Positions 26,301-38,900 of a DNA stretch of 64,000 bases are shown in pieces. How positions within the stretch are numbered: the first letter of the stretch is position 1; every line of letters starts with the position of its first letter. Source of the DNA: Solea solea. Lineage: Eukaryota > Chordata > Actinopteri > Pleuronectiformes > Soleidae. The stretch lies in NCBI RefSeq assembly GCF_958295425.1, contig NC_081135.1, positions 25,578,113 through 25,642,112 on the forward strand, given 5' to 3'. The position numbers were made by a program, and so were the translations under genes. Below the pieces are notes generated by a model. It saw only the letters and a list, made by a program, of their open reading frames with translations. It ran no database searches and had not been told where the DNA came from.

Positions 26301-29300
26301 CTAGGGAATGTATTTATTTCTGCTATTTTAATGAGATCAATACAGAGCAGATTTTAAAGGTAAATTACATTTTTACTTTGTCAAATCTATCAAGATTTTG
26401 CACCGAAATTACACATTTGAGTCAACAGTCTGGGTTTTCAATCCCATCTATAGGTCCAGGATTTACTTTGATGAAAACAGACATGTAAGTAGAGCTGAAA
26501 CAATTAATCGATTATTAATTGATTAATAAATTAATCGACGACAATTTTGATAATTGATTGATTGGTTTGAAGCTTTTTTCATGATTAAAACAAGATTCCC
26601 GATTGTTTAAGCTTCTTAAATGTGAGTATTTTCTTAATTTCTCTGCTCTGGATAACAAAGAAATCATTCAAAGTTAATGATTTTGGTTTGTGGACAAAAC
26701 AAGACATTTGAGATCTTCATCATTTCCAGGTTTGACGAACACCGATCAACATTTTTTAAGGTTTTCTGATATTTTATGGACCAAACGATTAATCACGAAA
26801 ATAATCGACAGATTAATCGATTATGAAAATAATCATTAGTTCCAGCTCTAAGATGATTTGATGTATTTCCAGCTTTTTCTAAATCGAACATTTCCAGCCC
26901 TCCATGTTGTGTGCTGTGCTCCGTGTTTCCTTTAGCCTCCTAAGGAGAATAATGTGTCTGTCCACCTCTTACTCCCAGTGTTATCCATTATTTTGTTATT
27001 TACTTCCTCCACGTCTTTCTCCTTCCACTCCTCTCTAGACAAATTGGGGCTGGGACTATTCCGGCTCGTCTAATCTTGGGGAGTTGAAGCTGTTGCTGCA
27101 AGAGTGTCTGATGTTGCGGCGTCTGAAGTCCGAGGTCCTGTCCCAGCTTCCCGCTAAACAGCGCAAAGTTGTCACGGTGACCATAGACGGGATTAACGCT
27201 CGCTTGAAAGCAGCTCTGTCGGCTGCTGCCAACGAGTTGGCCAAGGGGCATCGCAATGTAGGTTACACATGTGAAAATGGAAGTGTTTTGCATTTAGTCA
27301 TGTCATGTTAGAATGTGAATCCTTCAGCAGCATGCACAGCCTGATATTTCCTCAAAATGAAAATAGAATCGTATTCTGAATTTCAAATTACAAAGCAGCA
27401 CTGTTAATAAAAGTTTGAGGAACCTTGCTGTGGCCTCACACAAGCACAAAGGACTTATCAACCAAAAAGTTGGTTTATAAGCCCTTTTTTAAAAGTGATT
27501 ATGCAGTCGGGTGGGAACGAGATGCTGAGCTTGACTGGCACAATCACACTGCTTCTCAGACTAATGGCAGTCTTATCATATCAAACAGTATGCTCTTGTC
27601 AGTTCTTATCTCCGGTTGTTCCTTATCTCTTTTTTCAGAAAACGGAGGAGAAGGACGCCCTCCTCGTTTTCTATAACCACACAGCTGAAGCCAAGTTACA
27701 AGCTATTATGTAAGTGCATGAGCCGTAATGGCGAGGAACAGTGACGTTGAATTGTCTCAGGATCGGTGGGACTGTGAGTTGAAAATGGAAAATGAATCCG
27801 AATCTTGTGATTGCACTGGAATGGAGACGATGACGACGACATTGATGATGTTTTTAAAGTGGTTCTTTAACATAATAGAGAGCCGTGTTTTGTTTTTGTC
27901 ACCGGCAGGGAGTACATCACAGACATGCTGGAGTGTGGGAGGGAGAAGTTTCTCGTGTTCGCACATCATAAGTTAGTCCTGAATCACATCACCTCTGAAC
28001 TTGGGAAAAAGGTCAGTCGGACATACAGATGTCACTCTTTACAAACTACTGCACTACTTTTATATATATATTTATATACATATACACTTATTTATTTTTT
28101 CTTGAATCATAGTTTACAGTAACTACCTCACAATTCAATGCTGTGTTATTGTTTTTTCCAGTTGCCAAGCAACACAATTTCGTTGCCAGTTTCACTGCTG
28201 TGTTTTCTGTGCAATGACAATAAAAGGATGTCTAAGTCTAAGTTGTACAAAATATTCAGCTTGGAAGGTGTTTTGAGGGTTAATTGTTGGTAAATCAAAA
28301 TGTCCTTTCACTTGTTCTCCACAGGGCGTCTTCTTCATTCGTATCGATGGGGCCACCCCATCAGCTGAGCGGCAGCAGCTGTGCGAGACATTCCAGTTCA
28401 CGGCCAAAGCCTGTGTGGCTGTACTGTCCATCACTGCAGCTAACATGGGTCTGACCCTGCACTCTGCAGACCTGGTGATCTTTGCTGAGCTGTTCTGGAA
28501 CCCCGGAGTAAGCCACGACACATCATCACAGCATCTGTTAACATTTGTTCAAATTAATTTATCAGGAACACAATATATTCCTATTCGGTTCCAGCCCAGT
28601 TCATCTCCTCCATCCAGGTCTTTATATAGTGTTTACATAAAGACTGAGATATGCCAATGTAAAATAGAGTGGCTGGTGAGGAAAGTAACAGCATTAGCAT
28701 TTAGCAGCTAAAGACTTATTTCTCTCTGAGTTCATTGCAGTCAAAAATTCAGCTTAAATTATAAGTGAATTGTGATTTATTATTATTCATGTGACGACTG
28801 CTATTCTCTGTTTCCCAGTTGTGTAATATTCTGCCAACATATTCGTGATTATAGCTTTATATCCCAGTATGATGTATCATTGTATCTCTCCATTTGTTCT
28901 CATATTTTTCTGCCATCGAATGGCTTTTTAAAAAACAACAACATCAAGGCTGTGCATCTGCAGCTTCCGCCCTGAGTGACACTGTTTGTTGACGGTAATG
29001 TGTAGGAAACTGTATTCCTGTGAGCGGTGAGCGGTCAGGGGCAAATGAGGAGAAAAGTACTGTTCGCACTCCATAATTAGTATAGAATAGAATTTCATTC
29101 TGTTTGGCAGCCAGTTTTCCCCTTTTTTTCCAATTTGAGAGTTGACAGCACCCCCCCAAAATAACATTTTCACATGGGAAAATAAGTCTACCTGTGTCTG
29201 TCAGGAGCTTGTCCACACCTCCACACTCTCCAGTGGAGCTGGTAGTGATGGGAAGATATGACATGGATCACAATACAGGCAAGGTGACCATTCTAAAATT

Positions 29301-30171
29301 GGGGAGTACAAGGGGACGAATCCAGAGGGAATCTCTTAATGGTGTGTCAGATTCAACTGACAGCACTTGAATTATAAGTCTGAAAAAATAATGATTCATT
29401 TCTTAATGTCTTATATTGACACTGATAAACCTCAGATGATTTTGCTATCATTGTTTAATAAATGATTTTCTTTTCCCCCTTCAGATTCTCATTCAGGCAG
29501 AGGACCGGGTGCACCGTATTGGACAGACCAGCAATGTGAACATTCACTACCTGGTTGCTAAGGGAACTGCTGACGATCACCTGTGGTATGTGTCAATGAC
29601 AACATGTTCAGTCACCATGGGTATTCAGTCTGTTTCCTTCCATAACAGTCATCCATCCTCCCTCTGCTGCTGGTTAGTAAGCCAGACATGTCAATGTGGA
29701 ATGTCTAGTCCATGTGTGTATGTGTAAGAAATGGGGAATTTAAATGTGTTTGCTCTGTTCCAAACGTTTAATTTATGCATTGATGCAGGCCAATGATCCA
29801 ACAAAAAATGAATGTCTTGGAGCAAGTGGGTCTTTCTGAGTCGAACCTCTCAGACAAGGCAGTCAGTGCCAGCTTTCACTCGAAGGTACTGTACATTACC
29901 ACATGTACACACTGATACTTGAGCGTTCAGAGCTTATTATACATGTCAAATGATTGCATCTCTAAACTGATAATATGGATTTGTTCAGGACCCGAAACAG
30001 AGGAGCATCATAGAGATGTTTCAGAGATCTTTCACTGCAGATGACGACATAGACGAAAGCGACCTACTGGAGGCTGCTGAGGTCTGGGACGACACTCCGA
30101 CTGAGAACAATTCCGGACAACATCACAACATGACTGGACAAACTCGCGTGGTTGATTATTTCAGCAGATAA
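20330..30171 (+). CDS. smarcal1: SNF2-family annealing helicase SMARCAL1 (HARP)
   Basis: Seventeen coding exons with canonical borders: 20330-20602, 21216-21570, 21902-21952, 22064-22324, 22429-22479, 22587-22770, 23494-23644, 24939-25100, 25248-25313, 25898-26038, 27039-27257, 27639-27709, 27909-28011, 28325-28507, 29485-29585, 29789-29885 and 29989-30171. The sum is 2652 nt, or 883 aa (human is about 950). Residues 1-31 match the RPA32-binding helix ([13 protein letters not shown]). Two HARP domains lie at about 170-226 and 278-330, both ending in the pattern W-x-F-S-L-E-D-Y. The ATPase core has Walker A GLGKT (408-412), DESH box (497-500), SGTP (527-530), DGATPS (704-709) and the motif VI arginines in [11 protein letters not shown] (761-771). 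Family knowledge: it reanneals RPA-coated single strands and remodels stalled forks in the nucleus. The linker between residue 31 and HARP1 is Ser/Pro/Gln rich. The start has A at -3. All motifs are intact, so the gene looks functional. Confidence 0.97.
20623..20832. mobile_element. hAT-like MITE in smarcal1 intron 1
   Basis: The ends are inverted: tagggctgaacgattt on the left and gttgttcagccctt on the right. Flanking octamers gttcagtc (20615-20622) and gtaccgtc (20833-20840) agree at 6 of 8 positions, consistent with an old 8-bp target duplication. It is 210 bp with no ORF. Confidence 0.65.
22491..22512. repeat. Poly(T) tract in smarcal1 intron 5
   Basis: A T-run of about 22 bases, just after the exon 5 donor. 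It is probably variable in length. Confidence 0.8.
24431..24452. repeat. (GT)n microsatellite in smarcal1 intron 7
   Basis: About 11 GT dinucleotides. Confidence 0.85.
26490..26850. mobile_element. Palindromic hAT-like MITE in smarcal1 intron 10
   Basis: The ends are inverted: tagagctgaaacaattaatc on the left and attagttccagctcta on the right. Many ATTAATCGATTAAT-type motifs lie next to both ends, so the element can fold back strongly. It is about 361 bp with no ORF. Flanking octamers do not match, so the insertion is old or the ends are slightly misplaced. Confidence 0.65.
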
Positions 30172-30252
30172 CTGAATTATTACTTTCACTTATCATGACA
30201 GATGTAAACTTACTTTGTTCTGCCTCTGTTCTATAATGTAAAATAACAGTCT

Positions 30253-30258
30253 AATAAA
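30253..30258 (+). terminator. smarcal1 poly(A) signal AATAAA
   Basis: A canonical AATAAA hexamer lies 82 nt downstream of the smarcal1 stop codon, giving a short 3' UTR. It is the first plus-strand hexamer after the stop. Confidence 0.6.
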
Positions 30259-30477
30259 CCTATATATAAGAGAAAATAAGTAAATGTAACTCAAGACTGC
30301 TTTGATAATCTTTGGAAAACCTGGCAGCCCACTAGGATTACTGGGCGTACATTTGAAAGGTTGTTTTTTTTCTTCTTCTTTTTCTTTTCACACTACTTTT
30401 TATGGAAGTGTCAAGAAAGTATAAGTTAAGCAGTCCATTATTTGAATTATGCAATAAAATAGTTTATTTCTCTGGGG

Positions 30478-30648
30478 TCTCTAGTCTCCTCACACTGTCC
30501 AAAAACATGCAGATTTGGGGATTAGGCAAATTGGACAGCCTAAATTGACCTGCCCAGGGTGTTCCCGCCTTTCGCCCTATGTCAGCTTGGATTGGCACCT
30601 GCTATCTTCTAGCCAGATGAAGTGGTAGAAGATGAACAAATGAATAAA
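30478..30648 (+). mobile_element. tRNA-derived SINE, copy B (fragment)
   Basis: It carries cactgtccaaaaacatgcag, aggcaaattggacagc, cgccctatgtcagc and gaagtggtagaagatga, in the same order as the other copies. It is 5' truncated. Confidence 0.7.
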
Positions 30649-31408
30649 ATACTTAACACATGCAACTCTTAATTGGTAAACAAAGCTATTAATGCATCAT
30701 TCATCATTATTATGCTCACGGATAAAAGCCATTAATACTCCAGCCTTATCACTTCTGCTTAAATTATCACAGCATAGCAGTAGTTGACCATGTGACCTGA
30801 TAAACTTGATTTGTTTAGTTAATAAAAAGACATATTGTATCACTCTTACAATGTTGGAGAAAGATCACATAAAAAAAAAGATAAGTTGAGTTGTGCTGAT
30901 TCAGGTTGAGTGCTCGTCATTCTCTCCTGTCTGTGGACTGCTAGTGTTTGAACTGTGTGGGTCACCTGCAATATAAAGGAGGAAAATTCTATCAACTTTT
31001 CTGTATAATAACAATAACCCTGAATCTAATCAATCAAGGAACTTCCAGAGGCAAGTGCAAAAAATGCTGTTTAGTGTTCTGTACTGGCCATTTATAGGAA
31101 ATCTGTTAAGCAAACAAAACTGAGTGGGCTATAATCCTTTCTAATACAACCCTTGTGAAGTCATTTGGAGCCAGAAATAACTATTTCCCCAAATGATGAG
31201 GAGCTATAATACATTTTTGGCAAGTGAAAACTCCATTTTACTGATTGTATTCACTCTCAACAGTGAGTTATAATCTGTCAAATATAACAAGTCATTTTGG
31301 CCGTAGTGTCTGTAAACAATGATTTAGTAAATCATCATAAAGTAAATGCCAAAATTGCACTTGATGCTTGTACTGGCACTTTATTAGACTATAAACTGTC
31401 AAATTCAA

Positions 31409-31429
31409 CGTCTTTCATCATGAAAGACG
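31409..31429. repeat. Perfect 21-bp palindrome
   Basis: cgtctttcat and atgaaagacg form 10-bp arms around a single central base. The palindrome sits between the convergent 3' ends of smarcal1 and nme8. Confidence 0.8.
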
Positions 31430-31619
31430 ACATTTTGAGGTAGGTAGAGGATTAAAAATAAAAAAGTTATGTAAAATATTTTACCTCATATTTTAATGGT
31501 TTTGTGTAATTCAGTTGGTTGATTACTTGTAATCAAAGCATTCTGAGGCAGCAGCAATGTTTTTATTCAAAGCTGTTGTCAATTTGTTTGCAAGTAAATT
31601 ATAAAAAATAATAATGATG

Positions 31620-31652
<33 letters not shown>
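31620..31652. repeat. (TTA)n microsatellite
   Basis: About 11 TTA triplets downstream of nme8. Confidence 0.9.
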
Positions 31653-31655
<3 letters not shown>

Positions 31656-31791
31656 AATAAGGATAAAAGACTGAGTTTTTCATGTTGTGTTGTTTAATCC
31701 ATGCTCTTCTGACGAACATCTGACTATGTGAATCAGACTTGATGTTGAATCATGTCCTTTAATTTGGTCACCTGATACATCAGTGACACTG

Positions 31792-32905
31792 TTATCCTTG
31801 CATACCGTTCTGGTGATGGTCATCAGGCATGTCTTCATTCTGATCTACAGATCTTGAGACGACTGTGTTTTCACTGGCAGTGTTGCCTGACTGCTCTTTT
31901 GCTGAAAAGAAATTGATCTTTGTTTTATTTCCTATCTCTCTCTGGCTGTATCTGTAACAGGGAAATGTGTTATTTATATCATACGTCGTGTGATTACCTA
32001 AAACGGTTCCATCATGGTTGGGCTTCTCATCTGTGTCGATTTCACCGAAGATAAAAAGTATCTTCTCATCTGCATGCTGCTCATCTGAGGCACCGTGGAC
32101 TGAGTTGTGGAGGATGTCAGAGGCAAAGCGAGCCCTCAGAGACTTTGGGGATGACACCTTAGCTTGGGTGGGGTCAGTCGGTCCCATCATGGCCCTCCAC
32201 TCTTCCACGGCATTTTCTTTAGTCAAGACAAGCATCATGCAGGGCCCCCTAAAACAACCAAAGATGTTCATTTAACATACAAAATTGTAACATTTTACAT
32301 TACAGTGACGGTTTTAACATTTGTGGTAATAACGAAGTGACGCCATATTTTGGTAATACCATCTTATTTTTATGGTATAGTAGTATATAAAAGGAAAACG
32401 TATGTGTGATACACTTTAAGGGAGGATTGATTTCAACTTTATCATGTGAAGGTATTATAATGATAATATTCTATATAAATTTCCATTACCAAGCTATTTG
32501 CAAGGAAAAAAAATGGTATTACTGTAATAATATCTCCATTTTTTTTAAATCACCAAGTTGGAAATTGCAGTAGAAATAAGGTGGTATTACCACAAATTCA
32601 CCGCTATCCAAAAATTGTTAGTGCACTGTATGTTATATACATATATATATAGCTGATGGCTGGTATGTGTTAACCAGTATGACATGACTGATGCATTTGG
32701 GCCAATGCATGTCAAACTCAGTATGAAAGAGTGATCTACCAGCCTTCTCATTTTAATAATATGTGAATGATTGAACTGCGTTGTCTGAGACAAAGTGATA
32801 AAGATTGAGTGTTTTCTTTCCGCAGTGACCAGTGACTGCAACTAACTGCACCCTGAAATGTCCTTCGTCAGCAGTTGGCTCAGGACCATTGTCTAATGTC
32901 AGTCC

Positions 32906-32956
<51 letters not shown>

Positions 32957-35900
32957 ACTCTCACTCTGTCACTCTCCTCTCATTTCCTGGGATCTCTGAC
33001 TTTCTAATGAAGGCAGAAATGCCAACAAATAATTGAAAATTTATATAAAAGTACAGTTAAGTTTAAACCCAAGCTTAGGCTGAGAAAGAGTGTCAGCTGC
33101 ACCATTATCTCCACCCACTGTGTCTGGGCAGTTGTGTAACTAGCAGGTAAAGGATCTAATCGGAGCGTGAAATAACTCTAAAAATCTACATGTGCTGTGG
33201 AACAAAGGATGAAATTGACTGAGATGGACTTCCTGGCCACTTTCCTGCCGCTGCCTTGAATATGAGGTGCAATGATGACTGTTAAAAGTTCTGATTAAAA
33301 TCGTAGTGGGTCACTTGTGGTCACTTTGTCTGACTCCTGGGACTGGGGGATGAATTTAACGACATGTGAAACTAACCGGCACATTAATTCCACCAGCTGC
33401 TCGAAGAAAGGCTTCCCCCTGTGCTCTTTGTAAAACTCCTCAGCCATTTCCTTCGACAGCACCGTCTCCTTCAGCTGTGTTACAGAGAAACCGCTAGAGT
33501 GGATTTCCTCTAATATCTTTTCTGATAGAGGAAATAAATAAAAAAGGAAATTAGATCTTATCATTATCTTTATAAACAAGGGTCATTTTGAACATCTCCA
33601 TTTTGTTCCAAATGACCTTTGTGATCCTCCATTGCATCTGGTTTGATGACTGCCAGTGTTCGCTGGTGAGGGAAGAAGAAGTCGATCTCTCGCTCTGCCT
33701 CTTCGTGGCTTGCACTGCCATGGAGCTGGTTGATGGGCTCATTCTCCAAAGCAAACTGGGCCCTCAGACTGAGTAATGAAAGTTGCAGGAACCAGAAATA
33801 CAAATATGAATAATGCTTTTTTTCTTCATGTGCGAATGTCAGTATAAAAATACAAGCATTTCCCTTTTTTTTTTTAAAGCACAAATGTTCATTAATCTGA
33901 CAGGCCAGCTACAAACCACTCACCAGTCAGGATTCTCCTCTTTGGCTTTATTAACATCAGAAGGGCCAAGCATGCTCCTCCAGGATTGTACAGCCCCTGT
34001 CCTGGCTAGAGCCAGAGCAAGCACTGGTCCACTGTAGATACACACAAACACAAAAAGAATAAACTTCCCCAGTAGCATAATATTAGTCGAACGATTCTTT
34101 AATATCAAATGGAAGTTACCTGGTCATACTCTTCATCAGTGCAGGGAAGTAGTCCTCATCAATATGCTGGGCGTAAAACTGTCTGACCTGCTCCTCTGTT
34201 AACATCACCTCTCTTTGAAGAGCCACTGAGAATCCTGAATTGTGAATGTGGGCCAGGACGTCTTCTGCAGAACCACAGACATGTGAGTGGCTCCCAAAAG
34301 TTTTAAATAAAAACCCAACTTTTTAAAGATGACAAACCATTGTGACCCATCTCACACTTGAAATCGAAATCTGATTTTGTTTGACTGCCATTTCTGTTAC
34401 CACTAATATTATTTAGAACAGGTAAACCAGACATTTCAGAGATATACACTATATGGACACTATGGGGACGCCTCACATTACACCAACAGGGACTGTAATG
34501 ACATATCCAAGACTGAGTTGGTCCCTGTTATGCAGCCACAGCTTCCACACTTCTTGGAAGACGTTCCTCAATATTTTTAAATCTCAATCTCTGTTCCAGT
34601 TCATCCCAAAGGTGCTCGATGGGGTTGAGGTCAGGGCTCTTTGTGGGCCAGTCAAGTTCTTCTGCACCAAACTTGTCTTTATAGTTCTTGCTTTGTGCAC
34701 TGGGGCACAGTCATGTTGGAGTAGAAACGGGCCATCGAAGCATAGCATTGTCCGAGATGTCTTGGTGTGCAGAGGCGTTTAGACCTAACCGTTCATTGGA
34801 GATAAAAGGCCTAGTCAAAAGCCTGATTAAAACACCTGTATTCAATACTTAACAGGTGTGGCCAAATATTTTTGTCCACATAGTGTATATATAACAAATG
34901 CATCACAGCATTTTAATTGTAATTTAAAGCATGTAGAGCAAAAGGCTAGAAAACTAAATTCAGCTAATTCATTTGGCAACCCAAAACAACCCAGTCCCTG
35001 AGATTGATTCACAGTATTCATATAGGATATAGATGGTTGCTAAATTCTATCAAGAAAGTGATTTTCTGTAGTGTGTGTCCGTGTTCACACACGTGTTCAC
35101 TTGTCCATTTGGCGCGGGCCCCACCTCTGTTTTCTCTGGCAACGTCAGGCCGGATTAGAGCCAGTGTCCTCTCCACACGCTCTTCCTCCCCATCCTGCTT
35201 CTTTACCAAGGCCGTGCTAAAGTTGGGGAAGAAGAAGGCGAGCTCCCTGCTGGCCTGGTCGCTGTCCTCACTGCCGTGCACTGCATTGAACAGTGGCTGT
35301 GTGCCGTACTGTGCCCGTAAGCTGCAGGAAGCCAGAGGGGAGTAAGGAGAGGAGAGCAGATGGCTGCTCTGCTGGTGCTCAACCAGAGAGAAACATAATG
35401 TTTGGGTGTGTCTGACGGAGCGAGCCAGAATGTGCTGTTCGTTCTCCTTTCCAGATTTTTAGATTGAGATTGTTGCACACTGTTGCACGAATACATAGCT
35501 CTATAAACAAATGTCTGTTTATGTAAAGACACGAGAATAACATTTTAATCATACCTATACTCTCTTTTTGAATTGTGATTTTTTTTTCTATTTTATGAAC
35601 AATTTCAAGTTACAAACCTGTCTGGCTTTTCTCTTATGGCTTCCTCGATGTCTGCTGGGCCGATGAACTCACGCCACGCTGGAACAACGTTGGCAGAGGC
35701 CTCCGCCTGAGACAGTACCAGAATATGGGAGGGACCACTGGACATAAACTCCACCAAGTCTTCAAAGCAAGCCTATACACATAATCACATACAGAGACAG
35801 GAAGACACAGATATATAGCATGTGATTTGCACTGAAGTCCTTTTACATCAGTCAGTGTTTGATTGAATTCTGGCTCTTACTCTTACTGTGAGGTTATGTG

Positions 35901-38900
35901 GATAATTCAGTCAATAAAGTGAATATAGGAGGCAGGGAAACGAGGAAAAATGATTATATAAAAGACAGATAGGAAAATAAAAGGCTCCATTTTGAAGCCT
36001 GTGCAGATATTCAGATGGATGTGTGATGTAATGCAACCTAATTGAAATGATTGTTGCTCTGTTTTGTCTCTTCTCTCACATTAGGATGTTCACAGAGGAT
36101 TCTAACTGCACAAACACAAAGAGTTCATCACACCCACTGTCTGGATGTGTCAGATGTACAGTCTTTACAAGTCTACATTGAACATACTGCGTGAGTACAA
36201 CATAAATATGATACCTCCTCTTTGTTAGCGTTTCATATGCTCATATGCTTCAGTTCACGACATCATACCTCTGCTGCTTTGTGCTGGTAAAAATCTCGAG
36301 CCTCGGCCTCAGTCAGTGTGCGCTCCTCGTGGGCCAGAATCTCAAACCCTGCATCTTGAATCTAGCGAGGGGGGGAATAACGTCAGCATGATGAAATAAT
36401 ATCAGCAGGAAGTTACCACACCTCAACGAGCAAAACCTCACAGACTGTGAGCAGTTTCTTGTCTCCGTGTACCTTCATAATAATCTCATTTGCTTTGCCA
36501 TGAGCAACGACATCTGGTTTGATGATGGCGACTGTGTAGGATCTACTGACAGGAACTATGGGAGAGGAGAGCAGAGCAAGTGATGAATAACAAATAAAAA
36601 GGCTTATTATTTACAATGAGCAAACACTAGGCAACAGTGGAGAGAAAAAAACTCTCTTTAACAGGGAGAAATTTCTTCGCAGAACCAGACTCAAAGATCT
36701 GCAGCATCTGCCTCGGCCGGTTGGGATGAGAGGGAAAATAGGGGATGAAGGAGAGGTGGGGGACAGAAAGGATGGGTAGAAAAAAAAGAGAGAAAGAGTA
36801 ACAAGAAGAGATGAGAGCCAGAGACAACAAATCAACATATCAACAATAAAACTTGAGGAAAGCGATAGAACAAGAGGAAGAGTGAACAAGAAACTGACAG
36901 CAAAAGAACAAAACGATAAAATACAAACAAAAACAAAACAATGAAATTCAGATGGCAAGCTAGGACAGACTATGCCTCCATAATAAAACCAAAACGGGGG
37001 TGGGGCAAAAAGAGGTGGGAGACAAGAGAGGAGGAGAGACCAGGAGCAGGAGTGTGCAAGAGAGAGGGGGAGAACAATTAGTGGAGGATGAAATCAAATA
37101 ACAATAGAAAAATAAATTAGAATACTCCATGACTTGCCAAGCAAGAGATATATCTTTGTTGTTTTTTTTTAATTGCTTGAGGTTCTGGACAGCCCTCGCA
37201 TGTAAACGAATGCTGTTCCATTACATTTGGATCTCCCCTGTTTTGTAGCCGTGATCTATGCATGTGTTAGAGCAGCCGGTCAGCTGACCTCAGAGATCTG
37301 CCTGGAGTGTGTGGCTTCAAGAGCTCTGTCAGGTACACAGGTGCCAGGCCATTGAGACATTTAAAAGCAGGTAATAGGAAAATAGACAGGGAGCCCGTGT
37401 AAAGAGGCCAGTGTTTTGTCCCTGTCAGAGGGCGAGCAGCAGCATTTTGGAGAACATGTAAGTGTCTGAAAAGAAAGGTTGAATTGCTCTCTCTCTCAGT
37501 CTTTTGAGGGAATATAGGCCTTCACCTTTGCAAGGGGACAAAATTGAAAGAATCTTGTTTTCACTACTGAGCTTATTTCTCTTATTCTTATTCTAAGTTT
37601 AAAGGTGTTGTCCATAATCACACAAAGTTTCCTTACAGCTGCGTGACAGAATGAATCATCTAACAGGTCAGAAGAACTAAAATAAAAATAAAAATGAAAA
37701 TAATTTCAGTTTTCATTTTGTTGAGGGTTAAGAAGTTGAACTCCATCGTACCTGTTATGCTTTCTTCATTTTCTGACTGCTGAGGCGCCTCCTCCTCTTC
37801 TTCATCATTCACCAGACCGTCGTCTTTAACCTCATACACACACACACACAAAAAGAAAAAAGATAATAGACATGGCTGTAGTCTGTAAACACTCGTAAGC
37901 ATCAACTCTTTCATGAATGATCTATGACTGGTTACTTATGTTAATACTTCTACTATCAGCTAAATGTTTTTCATAAAAAGAAATTGTGGAAAATGTTAAG
38001 CCCCCCCCCCCAAAGACTGATTACTTGACTAGTTGAGCATCAGCATCAATACATTCTGTAAATAATTAAGTTAACTTTGAGTGATTTATATTTAGTTGCT
38101 TCCGGCTCTGGGTCTTTATATTATTCTGATGGTTTGCTGCATTATTTAGGTAGAAGAGAGACACTATTCATTTCATTAACACCTGATATGTTTATACAGG
38201 ACAAGTCAAAAAAAACCTACTTTTATATGATTTGCTTTAAAATAAGAATATGTGTGTGAGTGTGTGTTTTAGTGCTCACCACTTTACGTTCACCACCGTG
38301 CTCCAGAACCAACTTCTCTTTGCTCAGTTCCTCTAAAATCATTCTCTGGAGCAGAGGAGCGTTGGCTCCTCGCAGCACCGCCACCAGCTCCCCGCCCTGT
38401 CCAGTCGGCATAAATAATACTCTTTATAGGTACAGAGTTAGTTTACTGTGTCATTTTGTCGTATGAAACAGGTATTACAAATAAATGACTTGCTGGTTCG
38501 TACCAGTGCAGGGCCTGAAGGTGAACTTTGAGTGCATCTCTTCTATTTTGAATTTTAATCAACAAACTGCACTAATGTATGTTAATGAGTGAAACAAAAC
38601 ATGTAGTTTATGCTTTATATAAATAAACAGGATAAATTAAAGTTTATATATACTATATATATATTAATTCTCTAGTACAGCTGCTCACAGTATAATTTAT
38701 TCTCACTTGTTCTTTGTATGTTTTATAGGGGTGGGTCAGATTATTGATTTGGCGATAGATATCCTTCCTGGTGCAATGAGATAATCAGTACACCAGGGGA
38801 AATGTCAGTCAGTCAGTCATCATCTACCGCTTTATCCTCTGTCAGAGGGTCGCGGGGGGTGCTGTGCCAATCTCAGCTACATTGGGCGATAGGCGGGGTA

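Larger units (their letters stand above)
30259..31791. other. Intergenic region between convergent smarcal1 and nme8
   Basis: It holds a SINE fragment (30.48-30.65 kb), a perfect 21-bp palindrome at 31409-31429 and a TTA microsatellite. It includes both 3' UTRs. Candidate nme8 poly(A) hexamers on the minus strand are ATTAAA at 31758-31763 and AATAAA at 31562-31567. Confidence 0.6.

Noticed and set aside
31792..32271. A single 159-codon last exon for nme8
   Set aside because: Good donor and acceptor sites bound a 96-nt intron at 31902-31997, and the spliced form keeps the frame. Retention remains possible and is reported as a finding.
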